In this document: positions 8,295 to 17,600 of the stretch, one piece after another
Position numbering within the stretch: the first letter of the stretch is position 1
Layout: every line of letters starts with the position of its first letter
NCBI RefSeq assembly: GCF_019710635.1
Contig: NZ_JAIFZS010000011.1
Coordinates: 186,001 to 250,000, forward strand
Source: Mycolicibacterium xanthum
GTDB lineage: Bacteria; Actinomycetota; Actinomycetes; Mycobacteriales; Mycobacteriaceae
Direction: 5' to 3'
Length of the DNA stretch: 64,000 nt
Notes under the pieces: model-generated
What the model was told of the DNA's origin: nothing
The model's input: only the letters and a program-made list of their open reading frames with translations
Databases searched by the model: none
Program-made: the position numbers and the translations under genes

Positions 8295-9496
8295 CCGCAC
8301 CGCTACTGCTGCGCGGGGTCGACAGGGCGGCCCTGGCGGTGGCGCTGGTGGCCCGGCTGCGGGCGGCCGGGGTCGTGGTCTCCGCAAGTGGCCCAGGGTG
8401 TTTCGTCGCGGCGCTGGGTGCGCTCACCCCGATGACGCGGCGTGATCTGTACTGGATCGCCCGGTTGACCCTGGTGAACCGGGCCGAGGACATTGCGGCT
8501 TTCGACGCGGTCTTCGATGCGGTGTTCACCGGTGTGGCCCTCGGGATGGATCCGGCGAGCCGCAAAGCCACCGCCGGCGGGGCGGTCGGGTCGGTTCCCG
8601 ATGCGGCACCCGGTGAGGGCGCGGCGCTCGACGGCGCCGGGTTGCCTTGGGTGACGCCGCCGCGGTCGGTCAGCGCCGCCGACGCGGCCGACGCCCCGGT
8701 GACGCTGCCCGACGTGCTGCCGAGTCGTCTCGCCCTGCGGGCCGACGAGCCGTTCGAGAACTTCGACGAGGACGACCTGCGGCTGATCGGCGGCTGGCTG
8801 GAGCAGTCGGTGGCGCGCTGGCCCCGGCGCCGCACGCTGCGGCGGGAACGGTGCGATCACGGACCCCGCATCGATCTGCGGGCGACCATGCGGGCGTCGC
8901 GGACCACCGGGTGGGAGACGCTGCGGTTGACCCGAACCAGGCCGCGGCCGCGGCCGCGCCGGATCGTGCTGCTCTGCGACGTCAGCCGGTCCATGCAGCC
9001 CTACGTCGCGATCTACCTGCACCTGATGCGGGCGGTGATGCTGCGGCCCCGTGCGATCCGGCCCGAGGTGTTCGCGTTCGCGACGTCGCTGACCCGGCTG
9101 ACGCCGGTGCTGGCGCACCGCTCCGCCGAGGTGGCGCTGTCCCGGGCCAACGCCAAGGTCAGCGATCGGTACGGCGGCACCCGGCTGGGAGCCAGCCTGG
9201 CCGACCTGGTCGGCGGACCACACGGCAATGTGCTGCGCGGCGCCGTCGTCGTGATCGCCTCCGATGGTTGGGATGCCGACCCGCCCGAAAACCTCGATCG
9301 CGCGATGGCGCGGCTGCGTCGCCGCGCGGCGCTGGTGGCGTGGCTCAACCCGCGCGCTGCCGCACCGGATTTCCGTCCGCTGGCCGGGTCGATGGCCGCG
9401 GCGCTGCCGTACTGCGACGTGTTCCTGCCGGCACACTCGCTGAGCGGGGTACGCGAGATGTTGGAAAGACTCCAGAATCTGGCACCGCAGGGGTGA
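8291..9496 (+). CDS. coxE: CoxE-like von Willebrand factor A domain protein
   Basis: 401 aa from a GTG overlapping the coxG stop. The second half is a vWA domain with a MIDAS motif DVSRSMQPY (D-x-S-x-S) near residue 230. A later segment VVVIASDGWDADPPE fits the rest of the metal site. MoxR and vWA pairs act as metal-centre chaperones; CoxE works with CoxD during maturation of the bimetallic site in Oligotropha. The N-terminal half is less conserved and rich in charged residues. It is the last gene of the co-oriented cox series. Confidence 0.88.
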   Translation: MTAPLLLRGVDRAALAVALVARLRAAGVVVSASGPGCFVAALGALTPMTRRDLYWIARLTLVNRAEDIAAFDAVFDAVFTGVALGMDPASRKATAGGAVGSVPDAAPGEGAALDGAGLPWVTPPRSVSAADAADAPVTLPDVLPSRLALRADEPFENFDEDDLRLIGGWLEQSVARWPRRRTLRRERCDHGPRIDLRATMRASRTTGWETLRLTRTRPRPRPRRIVLLCDVSRSMQPYVAIYLHLMRAVMLRPRAIRPEVFAFATSLTRLTPVLAHRSAEVALSRANAKVSDRYGGTRLGASLADLVGGPHGNVLRGAVVVIASDGWDADPPENLDRAMARLRRRAALVAWLNPRAAAPDFRPLAGSMAAALPYCDVFLPAHSLSGVREMLERLQNLAPQG

Positions 9497-9585
9497 CAAG
9501 CCCCGGGTCGCCGTGCGGCGGCGGCGGTCCAGCGGATCAGCCGTGCCCGGCCTGAAGAGCCGATTCCGGGGCCGGGGAGCGGGAG

Positions 9586-9915
9586 TCAGGTGCCCAGGTC
9601 GGCGAGTGCGTCGTCACCGCCCTCGCGGTAGGCCGCCCATTCGTGTCCGCCGCGACGCGCCATCGGCGCGGCTACCTCCCACCGCCGACGCGCCGCCGTG
9701 AGGGCCGCGTCGGAGTCGAGTCCCCGACGCAGGCCGCGGGACACCTCCCCGGCCACGAATGCTCGGCCCTCATGGTACTTCCCGCCGGGAAAGGCGTTGC
9801 CGGACTTCGCGATCGTGCACAACGACGACCCGGAGGCGAGCTCGTCCAGCGTCGCCACCGCGTCGTCTCGGATCGCGGCGGCCCGCTCTGCCAACGAGGA
9901 GCGGTCTGCACCCAC
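9586..9915 (-). CDS. Hypothetical protein, 109 aa
   Basis: Starts at a GTG at 9915. The composition is that of a soluble, helical protein (SSLAERAAAIRDDAVATLDE; later AALTAARRRWEVAAPMARRG). I do not recognise a family. There is no signal peptide or membrane segment. Its start codon abuts the first codon of the truncated NhaC fragment on the other strand, so there is no room for a normal promoter between them. Either the gene is leaderless or its upstream region was lost in the same rearrangement. Confidence 0.55.
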   Translation of the reverse strand: MGADRSSLAERAAAIRDDAVATLDELASGSSLCTIAKSGNAFPGGKYHEGRAFVAGEVSRGLRRGLDSDAALTAARRRWEVAAPMARRGGHEWAAYREGGDDALADLGT

Positions 9916-10626
9916 GTGACCATCATCCTGCAGCCCGACGTCGTCCGCGCGTTTGTGGATGACGACTCACTGAGCGCCCCGCTGGCGATGCTCAAGGGGG
10001 TCTGGGATGCGATGGCGACCGGCGTCACCTCGGACACCGGGAATGCGACCGTCGACGACCTGCTCAGCGGAGGCGGTATGGCGGCCATGCTCAACACCGT
10101 CTGGCTGATCATCGCCGCGCTGGCGTTCGGCGGGATCATGAATCACACCGGGTTCTTGGCCAAGCTGATCGAACCGCTGCGCCGGCGCACGAACAGCCCC
10201 CGGGGTGCGATGGCCTCCACCGGCGGCACCGCGATCGGTCTCAACGTGGTCGCCGGCGATCAGTATCTTGCCCTGGTGCTGACCGGCAACGTGTTCAAGG
10301 AGGAGTTCCGGCGCCGGGGAATCTCACCGCAGGCACTGTCCCGGCAGATCGAGGACACCGCGACGGTGACCTCTCCGCTGGTGCCCTGGAACGCTTGCGG
10401 CGCATACGCCTCCGGCGTCCTGGGCATCACCACGATCGCCTACCTGCCGTTCGCGTTCTTCAACTGGATCAACCCGTTGATCTCCTTCGCCTACGCCGCC
10501 TTCGGGATCGCCATCCCGAAGGCCGAGCCGGGCGCCGAGACGCCGCCCCTGATCGAGGAGGCGTCGTTCTACGGGGTGTCCGGCCAGGACGCCGAGAAGG
10601 TGCCCGAGGACGGCTCCCACCGCTGA
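9916..10626 (+). pseudogene. NhaC-type Na+/H+ antiporter, C-terminal half only
   Basis: The 236 aa from a GTG at 9916 match the second half of NhaC antiporters. Recognisable segments include GGGMAAMLNTVWLIIAALAFGG, TAIGLNVVAGDQYLALVLTG and EDTATVTSPLVPWNACGAYA. Intact NhaC proteins are about 450-500 aa with a dozen helices. This copy lacks roughly the first half, and homology appears to begin at once (TIILQPDVVRAF). It has no space for its own promoter. It is probably a non-functional remnant, although the frame remains open to the stop. Confidence 0.75.
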
Positions 10627-10809
10627 ACGGTGCCACCGCTGACCGCTGCCCGGCCTTGCGTAATGCGCCTCGAGGTCTGCGCGCAAAAGTGCAGGTACGG
10701 TGCGGCTCGACAGAGTAGATTGCAGACGCACGATTGCTGCGCCGAGATCGATGGCCGGCGCAATCTGCACAACTTTCGCCAGCGGGGAGGCGTGGCAGGA
10801 AGGATTGTC

Positions 10810-11205
10810 ATGCACCGAACCCTCGTCGCCGCCGGCTTTGCTGTCGCGGCCTTCACGACCGGTGGCCTGGGTGTCACAGTTGCTCTGGGTATCGCAACAG
10901 GTACCGCGCTGGCGGACCCGGTGTGTTCGCCTGCCAACGCCAATACCGCACCGTGCGCACCGCCCGAGGGCCCCCCGGGGACCTGCGACGCCAACGGCGT
11001 ATGCGGCCAGCTATGGTGCCCCGGTTCGGGGATGACGGGAATACCGGATTGGGACATGAATGTCTGCCATACGTTCTACTTCGACCCCAACGCTCCGTTG
11101 ACGAAGCCGATCATCATCGCCGGCCAGCCTCCCGGTCCGCCGCCGCCCCCGCCGCCGCCCTGCATACCACTCGTCAACTGCTTGCCCGGGTTGACGCACC
11201 CCTGA
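10810..11205 (+). CDS. Small secreted cysteine-containing protein with polyproline tail
   Basis: 131 aa from the ATG at 10810, with AGGAAGGA upstream. Residues 1-36 are a Sec signal peptide (MHRTLVAAGFAVAAFTTGGL, ending ATGTALA before DPVC). The mature part has several Cys residues (PVCSPAN, GTCDANGVCGQLWCPGSG, NVCHTF), probably disulfide-bonded. It ends with PGPPPPPPPPCIPLVNCLPG. It resembles small exported mycobacterial proteins of unknown function. The hydrolase start follows 4 bp downstream, so the two may be co-transcribed. Confidence 0.75.
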   Translation: MHRTLVAAGFAVAAFTTGGLGVTVALGIATGTALADPVCSPANANTAPCAPPEGPPGTCDANGVCGQLWCPGSGMTGIPDWDMNVCHTFYFDPNAPLTKPIIIAGQPPGPPPPPPPPCIPLVNCLPGLTHP

Positions 11206-11208
11206 TCG

Positions 11209-12405
11209 ATGGCCGCAACGCGGACCAACCGCCCCGGGCGTCGCTCCGCTGTCGCAGCGGTGGAGTCGGCGCTGGCGCCGCTGACCAGAACCGGTCGCTA
11301 CTACGCCGGGGCGTGGCGGCACTACCTCCGCGGCGAGGAGGGCGCGCTGCCGCTGGCCCGGCCCTCGGCGGCGCTGGTCACCCACGCGTTGCGCGACGAG
11401 CTGGTGCTGATCGGTCTCCGCTCGCAGCGGGCCCTCGGCGACGGCGCGACCTTCGACCGGATCGAGAAGGAGGTGCGCGCGGCCCTGGACTTCTACGGCG
11501 CCAAGGGTTGGCTGGACGATCCCGAACTGCTCTTCGCGCCGCCGCCACCGCTGACCGACATGGAGATCCATTCGGTGCGCCAGCGTGGCCGCTCCTACGA
11601 ACGGTTCGTCTTCACCAGCGGCTATCTCCCGCAGGAGGGCGACCCGGGCCGGGAACGCTGGCTCGGCTACACCGCCAACGAGCGGGTATACGGGCTGATG
11701 TTGCGGCACCGCGAACCCCGGCCGTGGCTGGTATGCATCCATGGAACCGAAATGGGAAGGGCGCCAATTGATCTGACGCTGTTCCGGGCCTGGCACCTAC
11801 ACGACGACTTCGGCCTCAACGTCGCGATTCCGGTACTGCCCCAGCACGGGCCCCGGGCGCGGGGACTGCCGAAGGGCAAGGCGTTCCCCGGCGAGGAGGT
11901 CCTCGACGACGGACATTTCGCCGCGCAGGCGGTCTGGGACGTACGCGGACTGCTGTCGTGGATCCGCGAGCAGGAACCCGGTCAGCGGATCGGACTGAAC
12001 AGCATCTCGATGGGCGGGTATGTCGCGGCGCTGGTCGCCAGCCTCGACGACGACCTGGCATGCGCGATTCTGGGGGTCCCGGTCTCCGATCTGGTCGACC
12101 TGCTGGGCCGGCACGCCGGATTCCATCACGACGACCCACGGCATCGCGTCATCGAGCTGGCCGCGCCGCTCGGGAGGATGGTCTCTCCGCTTGCCCTGAC
12201 GCCCAAGGTGCCGATGGAGGGCCGGTTCATCTACGGCGGTGTTGCCGACCGGCTGGTGCACCCCCGCGAACAGGTGATCCGGCTGTGGGAGCACTGGGGC
12301 AGGCCCGAGATCGTCTGGTACCGGGGCGGACACACCGGCTTCTTCACAGCACGGCCGGTGCAGAAGTTCATCGATGCCGCGGTCGTGCAGTCCGGTTTGA
12401 TCTGA
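11209..12405 (+). CDS. Alpha/beta-hydrolase family protein
   Basis: 398 aa. A helical N-terminal region (about 1-165) precedes an alpha/beta-hydrolase core. The oxyanion strand region is LVCIHGTEMGRA and the nucleophile elbow is LNSISMGGY with Ser267. The catalytic His is probably in WYRGGHTGFF near residue 378. The elbow has Ser where most hydrolases have the first Gly of G-x-S-x-G. The substrate is unknown. Mycobacterial relatives are usually called esterase/lipase-like. It follows the secreted protein by 4 bp. Confidence 0.8.
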   Translation: MAATRTNRPGRRSAVAAVESALAPLTRTGRYYAGAWRHYLRGEEGALPLARPSAALVTHALRDELVLIGLRSQRALGDGATFDRIEKEVRAALDFYGAKGWLDDPELLFAPPPPLTDMEIHSVRQRGRSYERFVFTSGYLPQEGDPGRERWLGYTANERVYGLMLRHREPRPWLVCIHGTEMGRAPIDLTLFRAWHLHDDFGLNVAIPVLPQHGPRARGLPKGKAFPGEEVLDDGHFAAQAVWDVRGLLSWIREQEPGQRIGLNSISMGGYVAALVASLDDDLACAILGVPVSDLVDLLGRHAGFHHDDPRHRVIELAAPLGRMVSPLALTPKVPMEGRFIYGGVADRLVHPREQVIRLWEHWGRPEIVWYRGGHTGFFTARPVQKFIDAAVVQSGLI

Positions 12406-12539
12406 ACAGGGCGGGACCGTCGCCGGCAAAGTTCGACCGTTCCGACATCGATGCCTGCCTGAAGCTCACTGTGGCCGAGTAGCTTGCCGTGTAGAGGAAA
12501 GACGATCGTGCGATCCAGACTCAGTGGTGGTGACTGGCA

Positions 12540-13943
12540 GTGAACGTGATGGACCCCCTGGATGCGGCGATGATCACCGGCGAGGCGCTGGCCAGCCCGA
12601 TGCATGTCGGGGCGCTCCTGGTCTTCAGCCCGCCGCCCGGAGCCGGTCCGCATTTCACCGACGATCTGCACCGGCAGGCGTTACTCGGCGGCGGCGAGAT
12701 CGACCCGCGGCTGTGCCGGCGTCCCCATATCGGGCTGGACACCCTGGGCCTGTGGAACTGGGAGGAAGTCGAGGTCGACCTGCCCGACCACGTGCAGGCC
12801 AGGATCCTGCCGCCGGGCTCCGGGGACCATGCGGTGTGGGACCTGATCGCCGAGCTGCACTCCCGGCCGCTGGAACGGCACAAACCGCAGTGGATGGCCT
12901 ACCTCATCGACGGGCTACCCGACCGTCGATTCGCGTTCTACATCAAGATGCACCACACCCTGGTCGACGGCGTCGAGGGCATGCAGATGATCGCCGACGG
13001 ACTGAGCACCGATCCGTCCGACCGATCGGTGAAGCCGTTCTACGTCGCCGGTGAGCATTCACCCGTGCGGGCCGACGAGCCGGCGTCGGGGATCCTGCCG
13101 AACCCGGTGTCGGCGCTGCGTTCCCTGCTGGATGCCGGGCGGTCCTCGATCGGGTTCGCGCACGACGTGGTCGGCGGCGGCGCCGACTACCTCGCCGGTG
13201 CGCTCACCGGTGAGAGCCCGTTTCCGCTGGCCGCACCGCACACCCGCTTCAACCGGCGGTTGGGACCGGAGCGGGCCGTCACCGGGGGCAGCTGGCCGCT
13301 GGACCGCGTGCAGGCGATCCAGGATGCAGCCGGAGTTACCAACAACGATGTTCTGACCGCCGTGGTGTCCGGTGCGCTGCGCGGGTGGCTGGCCGCCCAC
13401 GACGAACTGCCGGGACGTTCGCTGATCGGCTTCCTGCCGGTGTCGGTGCGCGTCGAGGGCGAGGCGGCGCAGATGGGTCACGGCAACATGTTCGGACTGC
13501 AGCAATGCCCACTGGGCACCGACCTGGACGACGCAGCAGACCGGTTGGCCCTCATCCACCGCTCGATGCAGTGGGCCAAGAACGAGGTGGCCCGGCGCGG
13601 TTCGGCGGTGACAACGCTACTGACCGCACCGAATCTGGCGCCGAGTCTGCTGCTCTCGTTGCTGCCGTTGGTGCCCAAGTGGCGAACCGGTTACAACGTG
13701 CCGATCTCGAATGTGCGCGGCCCCAGGACCGAGATGTACTTCAATGGCGCACATCTGGATTCGCTCTACCCCATCTCGACGGTATTCGACGGTCTGGGGC
13801 TCAATGCCACCATGTGCTCCTATGCCGGAACCGTGTCGTTCGGTTACGTCGCCGGCCGCAATCTGGTGCCGGACATCCAGACCCTGATACCGCTGACCGA
13901 GAACGCATTCGCCGAACTGGAGTCGGCGCTGGGCGTTCGCTGA
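12540..13943 (+). CDS. WS/DGAT-type acyltransferase (triacylglycerol/wax ester synthase family)
   Basis: 467 aa from a GTG at 12540; an in-frame ATG lies 3 codons later. The catalytic motif HHxxxDG is intact as HHTLVDG (residues 138-144). The C-terminal DUF1298 part has NVPISNVRGP, typical of this family. These enzymes transfer acyl-CoA to diacylglycerol or fatty alcohols to make storage lipids in mycobacteria. Substrate specificity cannot be read from sequence. It stands alone; the 3' flank is a decayed region. Confidence 0.92.
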   Translation: MNVMDPLDAAMITGEALASPMHVGALLVFSPPPGAGPHFTDDLHRQALLGGGEIDPRLCRRPHIGLDTLGLWNWEEVEVDLPDHVQARILPPGSGDHAVWDLIAELHSRPLERHKPQWMAYLIDGLPDRRFAFYIKMHHTLVDGVEGMQMIADGLSTDPSDRSVKPFYVAGEHSPVRADEPASGILPNPVSALRSLLDAGRSSIGFAHDVVGGGADYLAGALTGESPFPLAAPHTRFNRRLGPERAVTGGSWPLDRVQAIQDAAGVTNNDVLTAVVSGALRGWLAAHDELPGRSLIGFLPVSVRVEGEAAQMGHGNMFGLQQCPLGTDLDDAADRLALIHRSMQWAKNEVARRGSAVTTLLTAPNLAPSLLLSLLPLVPKWRTGYNVPISNVRGPRTEMYFNGAHLDSLYPISTVFDGLGLNATMCSYAGTVSFGYVAGRNLVPDIQTLIPLTENAFAELESALGVR

Positions 13944-14024
13944 TGGCTGCGGTCGGCTCGGGCGCCCGGGAGTCCTCTGCGATGGTGTCGCCGCCGGCTG
14001 GATCGGTTCCGCTGCAGGCACGTT

Positions 14025-14265
14025 CGGGCTGGCCGACAGCGAGCCGGGGACGTTCAGCGCTGCGCAGTCGCCCCGAGACCGGATACCGCTGACCCTTGAA
14101 GCGGTCCCCATAGATCGGTTGGAAGTGCATCGAGATGAAGAAGGTTCTTGTCTCGATGCCGTTATCCGCCAACATCGTACGGAGTTCATCGCGGCTCATG
14201 CCGAATTCTTCGTCGTCGGCCACGATTCTGAGACCTATGCCTACGACCAGATCGATCAGACTCAC
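14025..14265 (-). pseudogene. Remnant of a DegT/DnrJ/EryC1 sugar aminotransferase
   Basis: One frame reads VADDEEFGMSRDELRTMLAD, then NGIETRTFFISMHFQPIY and GDRFKGQRYPV. This is the characteristic C-terminal part of DegT/DnrJ PLP-dependent sugar aminotransferases. The next conserved stretch (ALNVPGSLSASP) continues in another frame near 14060, so there is a frameshift. Everything N-terminal is missing. Base composition here is clearly more AT-rich than the flanks, which suggests a transferred sugar-biosynthesis gene now in decay. The stretches 13944-14024 and 14266-14378 hold nothing else I recognise. Confidence 0.72.
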
Positions 14266-14378
14266 ACCCCGGCTGATATCCCGTCGGACAGCCGTCCGAC
14301 CACTCTGATGATTGCATCCGCTGAATAAACAGGTTCGGCAACAGGGTGAGGTCGGAGGCCCCTCAGTCCCTCAGCGCC

Positions 14379-15074
14379 TCAAGTAAATTCGGGTGCGTCC
14401 CGGGGTTGAGGTTCACGCGGCCCCATGTCGAGTCGGAACGGTGGATACTCGTCGCGCATCAGCGAGGCGTAGGCGTGCACCCGAATACCCCACCGGTTGA
14501 TGCCCATCACGAAGTCGTACAGACCCTTCGGATAGCGGGCGGTGAACAGGAGGGCTACCACCACGATCAGCAACAGGACATCGACCAACGGGACCGGCAT
14601 GAAGCCGCGCCCATTGCTGTCGTCGGTGCCCAAGAACTGCAGACCGCCGTAGAAGAAGGCCGCGAGTATCAGATAGTGGGGGATGGCCAGCAGCCACCAC
14701 TTGATCAACACCAGGCCCCGATGCAGCTGCTCGGGGTAGTCGACCTCCAGATCGGCCGGATACGCGGAGTTCGGCTGCAGGCTGAACGGAGGGTACCTGT
14801 CAGAGCCCAGCGGGGAAAACGCGTAGAAGATGACCCGCCAGCGCCAGCGCATGACACCGACGTTGAAGTCGAACAGGCCGCGTGGGTATCTGCCGGTGAA
14901 CAGGATCGCGAAGAACGCGATCACCGTGACCACCACGTACGCGATGTGCAGGAAGAACAGGACGATGTAATGCGGGATGGCGAGGATCCACTTGACCAGC
15001 CACTGCCAACGTGACAGCGCGGGGTCGAGGTCGCCTCGGACCCGAACCGGGTAAAGGGCGGTTTCTGACTGCAT
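14379..15074 (-). CDS. DUF4389 membrane protein
   Basis: 231 aa with a Shine-Dalgarno AAAGGAG about 9 bases before the ATG at 15074. The sequence contains two related halves, each with IPHYxxL helices followed by (F/L)FTxRYPxGL(F/Y)DF. The first half has AIPHYIVLFFLHIAYVVVTV; the second has LLAIPHYLILAAFFYGG and later ALLFTARYPKGLYDF. This internal duplication and about four membrane helices are the hallmark of DUF4389. Function is unknown. Confidence 0.88.
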   Translation of the reverse strand: MQSETALYPVRVRGDLDPALSRWQWLVKWILAIPHYIVLFFLHIAYVVVTVIAFFAILFTGRYPRGLFDFNVGVMRWRWRVIFYAFSPLGSDRYPPFSLQPNSAYPADLEVDYPEQLHRGLVLIKWWLLAIPHYLILAAFFYGGLQFLGTDDSNGRGFMPVPLVDVLLLIVVVALLFTARYPKGLYDFVMGINRWGIRVHAYASLMRDEYPPFRLDMGPREPQPRDAPEFT

Positions 15075-15432
15075 GATCGACGCTCCTTTCGGGCGCTCTG
15101 GCTCGATCAGTGAGGCGTGGATCTTTCATTGTTCCGCCACCGGATTGACCGAACCGGACATTTCCTGCCACGATGGCCACAACGTGATCGGATCGGCATG
15201 CCCGGGTGATCGCAGTCGGACGAGGTCCCCGATTGAACGGAACGCGAGAACTACCGCGCCGAGTCCGATTCGCCGTGCGCCCGGTACCTCGTCGCCATGA
15301 GCCTGCCGACGCCGGTTGCGGCATGCCGACTGCCTACATGCTGGCGGATGGGGTGCAACATCCACGAAGTAGTCGAGGCATAGTCCGTGGACTGTGACGT
15401 GTCGGAGTCCGTTGGTGACTAAATTGACTGCC
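15075..15432. other. Intergenic region without a recognised gene
   Basis: Between the divergent DUF4389 and NmrA-like genes. No convincing reading frame, RNA gene or repeat was found. It presumably carries both promoters; I could not place a reliable -35/-10 pair. Confidence 0.5.
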
Positions 15433-16335
15433 ATGTATCTGATCACCGCCTCCGCCAGGACGCAGGCTCTGGGCCAGGTCAGTCAGTCCGTCGTCGAGTT
15501 GCTGAGGAGCAAGGGCGAGCCGGTGCGGGCCATGGTGCGTCTCGATGACTCCCTCGCCGGCCGGTTGCGCGAACTCGGAGCCGAGGTCGTCGTCGGTGAG
15601 CTCACCACTCCAGCCGACGTCCTCACCGCGATGCGCGGCGTCACGCGCATGTTCTTCAACACGAGCATCTCGGTCGACTACCTCCAGAAGGCGGCGTTCG
15701 TCTGCGCGGCCGCCCGCGAACTGGCCGGTTTGGAGGTGATCGTGAACCTGTCGCAGATGACGGTGTCGCAGATGACCCTGACCGATGGCCAGGAGTCCCG
15801 CCAGCAGCAGCTGCTCTGGCTCTGCGAGCAGATCATGAACTGGTCGGGTCTGCCGGTGGTCCACGTGCGTCCCACGGTGTTGATCAACAATCCGCTCTTC
15901 ACGGTGTGCGCCACACGATCCGTGCGTGACCACGCTGCGCTGGCTTTGCCGTTCGGCGCCGGGCGCACCTCCCCGATCGCCGCCGAGGATGTGGCACGCG
16001 TGGTCGCGGCCCTGCTGGTCGACCCGCCCGGGGACGGACAGGTCTACGGACTGACCGGCCCGCAGGTGCTCGACCTCAAAGAGCTGGCCGAACAGTACTC
16101 GCACGCGCTGGGACGGCCGATCAGCGCCGAAGACATCCCCTACGACGACTGGGTGCGCCAGTGTTTGCGGACCTCGGGCCTGTCCGACCTCGATCAGCAG
16201 CACCTTGCGATCGTGGCGCGCCGGCATCGGGAAAACCGTTACGACCGCTTCACCCGCGACGTCGAACAGGTCACCGGCCAGCCCCCGCAGACCGTCGAGC
16301 AGTACATCGCCTCACACCGGGAACTGTTCACCTGA
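15433..16335 (+). CDS. NmrA-like NAD(P)-binding atypical short-chain dehydrogenase
   Basis: 300 aa from the ATG at 15433 (MYLITASARTQALGQVSQSV). The fold is NmrA/HSCARG-like: an N-terminal dinucleotide-binding strand, then VRAMVRLDDSLAGRLRELGA, GELTTPADVLTAMRGVTRMF and a C-terminal substrate lobe with YGLTGPQVLDLKELAEQYSH. The usual GxxGxxG motif is modified (TASARTQALGQ), so it may be a redox sensor or cofactor-binding protein, not an enzyme. No catalytic Tyr-x-x-x-Lys motif is evident. Confidence 0.78.
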   Translation: MYLITASARTQALGQVSQSVVELLRSKGEPVRAMVRLDDSLAGRLRELGAEVVVGELTTPADVLTAMRGVTRMFFNTSISVDYLQKAAFVCAAARELAGLEVIVNLSQMTVSQMTLTDGQESRQQQLLWLCEQIMNWSGLPVVHVRPTVLINNPLFTVCATRSVRDHAALALPFGAGRTSPIAAEDVARVVAALLVDPPGDGQVYGLTGPQVLDLKELAEQYSHALGRPISAEDIPYDDWVRQCLRTSGLSDLDQQHLAIVARRHRENRYDRFTRDVEQVTGQPPQTVEQYIASHRELFT

Positions 16336-16541
16336 ACCCCTCCGTCAGGGAACCTTCGCCCGGGCCACACTGCCCACTGGTACCGGCGTATGACACTAGA
16401 CGAGAGGCGCACCCGGCTGGCCAGCCCATCGGGCCGGTCGGGCGACCTCGCCCGCGATGAGATGAACGACATCACCCGGCTCGGCGGCATCGACGATCCG
16501 GCACTCGGGCCACGAGGGCTGCACCATCCTCGACAACGTGC

Positions 16542-16913
16542 TCACTTCCGGCCGAAGACGCGCTCCATCATTGCCGTGTCGGTGTAGATCTGTGCCCGTA
16601 CGATCTTGCCGTCGCGCAGCGTGTACACGTCGGCGTCTTCGCACATGTCACTGCCGACGGTCACCTCCGCGAACGCGACGACCGTGTCGCCATCGGCCAA
16701 GAAGTTCAGCGGCCTGACCGCGAGCGCCTTCTCGGCCAACCGCCCCAGGTATTGGCCGAACTCGGCTTTGCCGCGATAGATACCGCTGATCGCGCTTTCG
16801 CCCGGTTGCACCCACTCGAGGTTGTCGTCGAACTGGCTCATCACCGCCTCGACGTCACCTTTGGAGAAGGCTTCGTAACCCCGCTTGACGACCTCGATGT
16901 TCTGCTGTGGCAT
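16542..16913 (-). CDS. SnoaL-like / NTF2-fold protein
   Basis: 123 aa from the ATG at 16913, with AGGAAAGGGG just upstream. MPQQNIEVVKRGYEAFSKGD is the standard start of SnoaL-like NTF2 proteins. The sheet segments FLADGDTVVAFAEVTV and VYTLRDGKIVRAQIYTDTA follow. The fold serves hydrolases, isomerases and ligand-binding proteins, so no reaction is assigned. The frame is open upstream of this ATG, but the ribosome binding site and family alignment favour this start. Confidence 0.82.
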   Translation of the reverse strand: MPQQNIEVVKRGYEAFSKGDVEAVMSQFDDNLEWVQPGESAISGIYRGKAEFGQYLGRLAEKALAVRPLNFLADGDTVVAFAEVTVGSDMCEDADVYTLRDGKIVRAQIYTDTAMMERVFGRK

Positions 16914-17096
16914 ACCGACCCCTTTCCTGGGTAGCCTCGTCCGCCAGCGCGCGGCCTGAACCGGTCCGGCGAGGCGCACGAGTCGGCTGGGCGCCCTGTC
17001 GTTGGACCTCTCCGATCGATCGAAACCGTTGGACACGCCACGACGATTGTCGGCTCGTCTCGCGTTCGGTGAGCACGGATCAGCCAAAAAAGCCGG

Positions 17097-17411
17097 CTAC
17101 ACCGTGCGAGTCAAACGGTCGGCGAGCAGCTCGGCGAACCGTGCCGGATCCTCGAGTTCGCCGCCTTCAGCGAGAAGGGCTGTGCCGTAGAGCAGTTCGG
17201 CCACCTCGATCTCGATGTGCAAATCGGAGGTATCGAGGTTCAGGTCCTTGTTCCGGAACGCTTCAAGCCGCAGCTTGTCCAGCGCATCGGAGGCGTTCGA
17301 GATCAACTCCCGCACAAACGCGTCCTTACTGGAGTAGACCGAGTGGACAATCAAATCCAGCAGTTGCCGCGCCTCGGCCTGGAACTCCAACTCCTCGACA
17401 CGCGCGTTCAT
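17097..17411 (-). pseudogene. htpG: htpG (Hsp90) with a large in-frame internal deletion
   Basis: The 104-aa frame begins exactly like mycobacterial HtpG ([20 protein letters not shown], then [20 protein letters not shown]) up to HIEIE near residue 69. It then continues directly with the family's extreme C-terminus ([32 protein letters not shown]). HtpG is normally about 640 aa, so some 535 codons are gone and the ends are fused in frame near 17203. The fusion lacks most of the ATPase domain, the middle domain and nearly all of the dimerisation domain. It cannot be a working chaperone. Confidence 0.88.
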
Positions 17412-17556
17412 TGACCCACGCTCGCGGAGGAGAACGGATGATGCGCGATTCCCCACGCGGTTGACGTATATCACCGGCCGGCAGGGGCATCGCCTCCACA
17501 TCCCAGCGCCGCCGCGGCCACCTGCTCACTGCCAACCCACCCGCGGCAGTCGACGA

Positions 17557-17590
17557 CGAGGCAAAGATGATACGGCGAGGCAAAGATGAT
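17557..17590. repeat. 15-bp direct repeat, two copies
   Basis: CGAGGCAAAGATGAT occurs at 17557-17571 and 17576-17590, 4 bp apart, just past the 3' end of the STAS gene and upstream of the htpG remnant. It may be a replication-slippage scar. Confidence 0.6.
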
Positions 17591-17600
17591 GTTGAGTTGT

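Noticed and set aside
16336..16541. Possible small genes between the NmrA-like and SnoaL-like genes
   Set aside because: Frames on both strands lack ribosome binding sites and any recognisable similarity.
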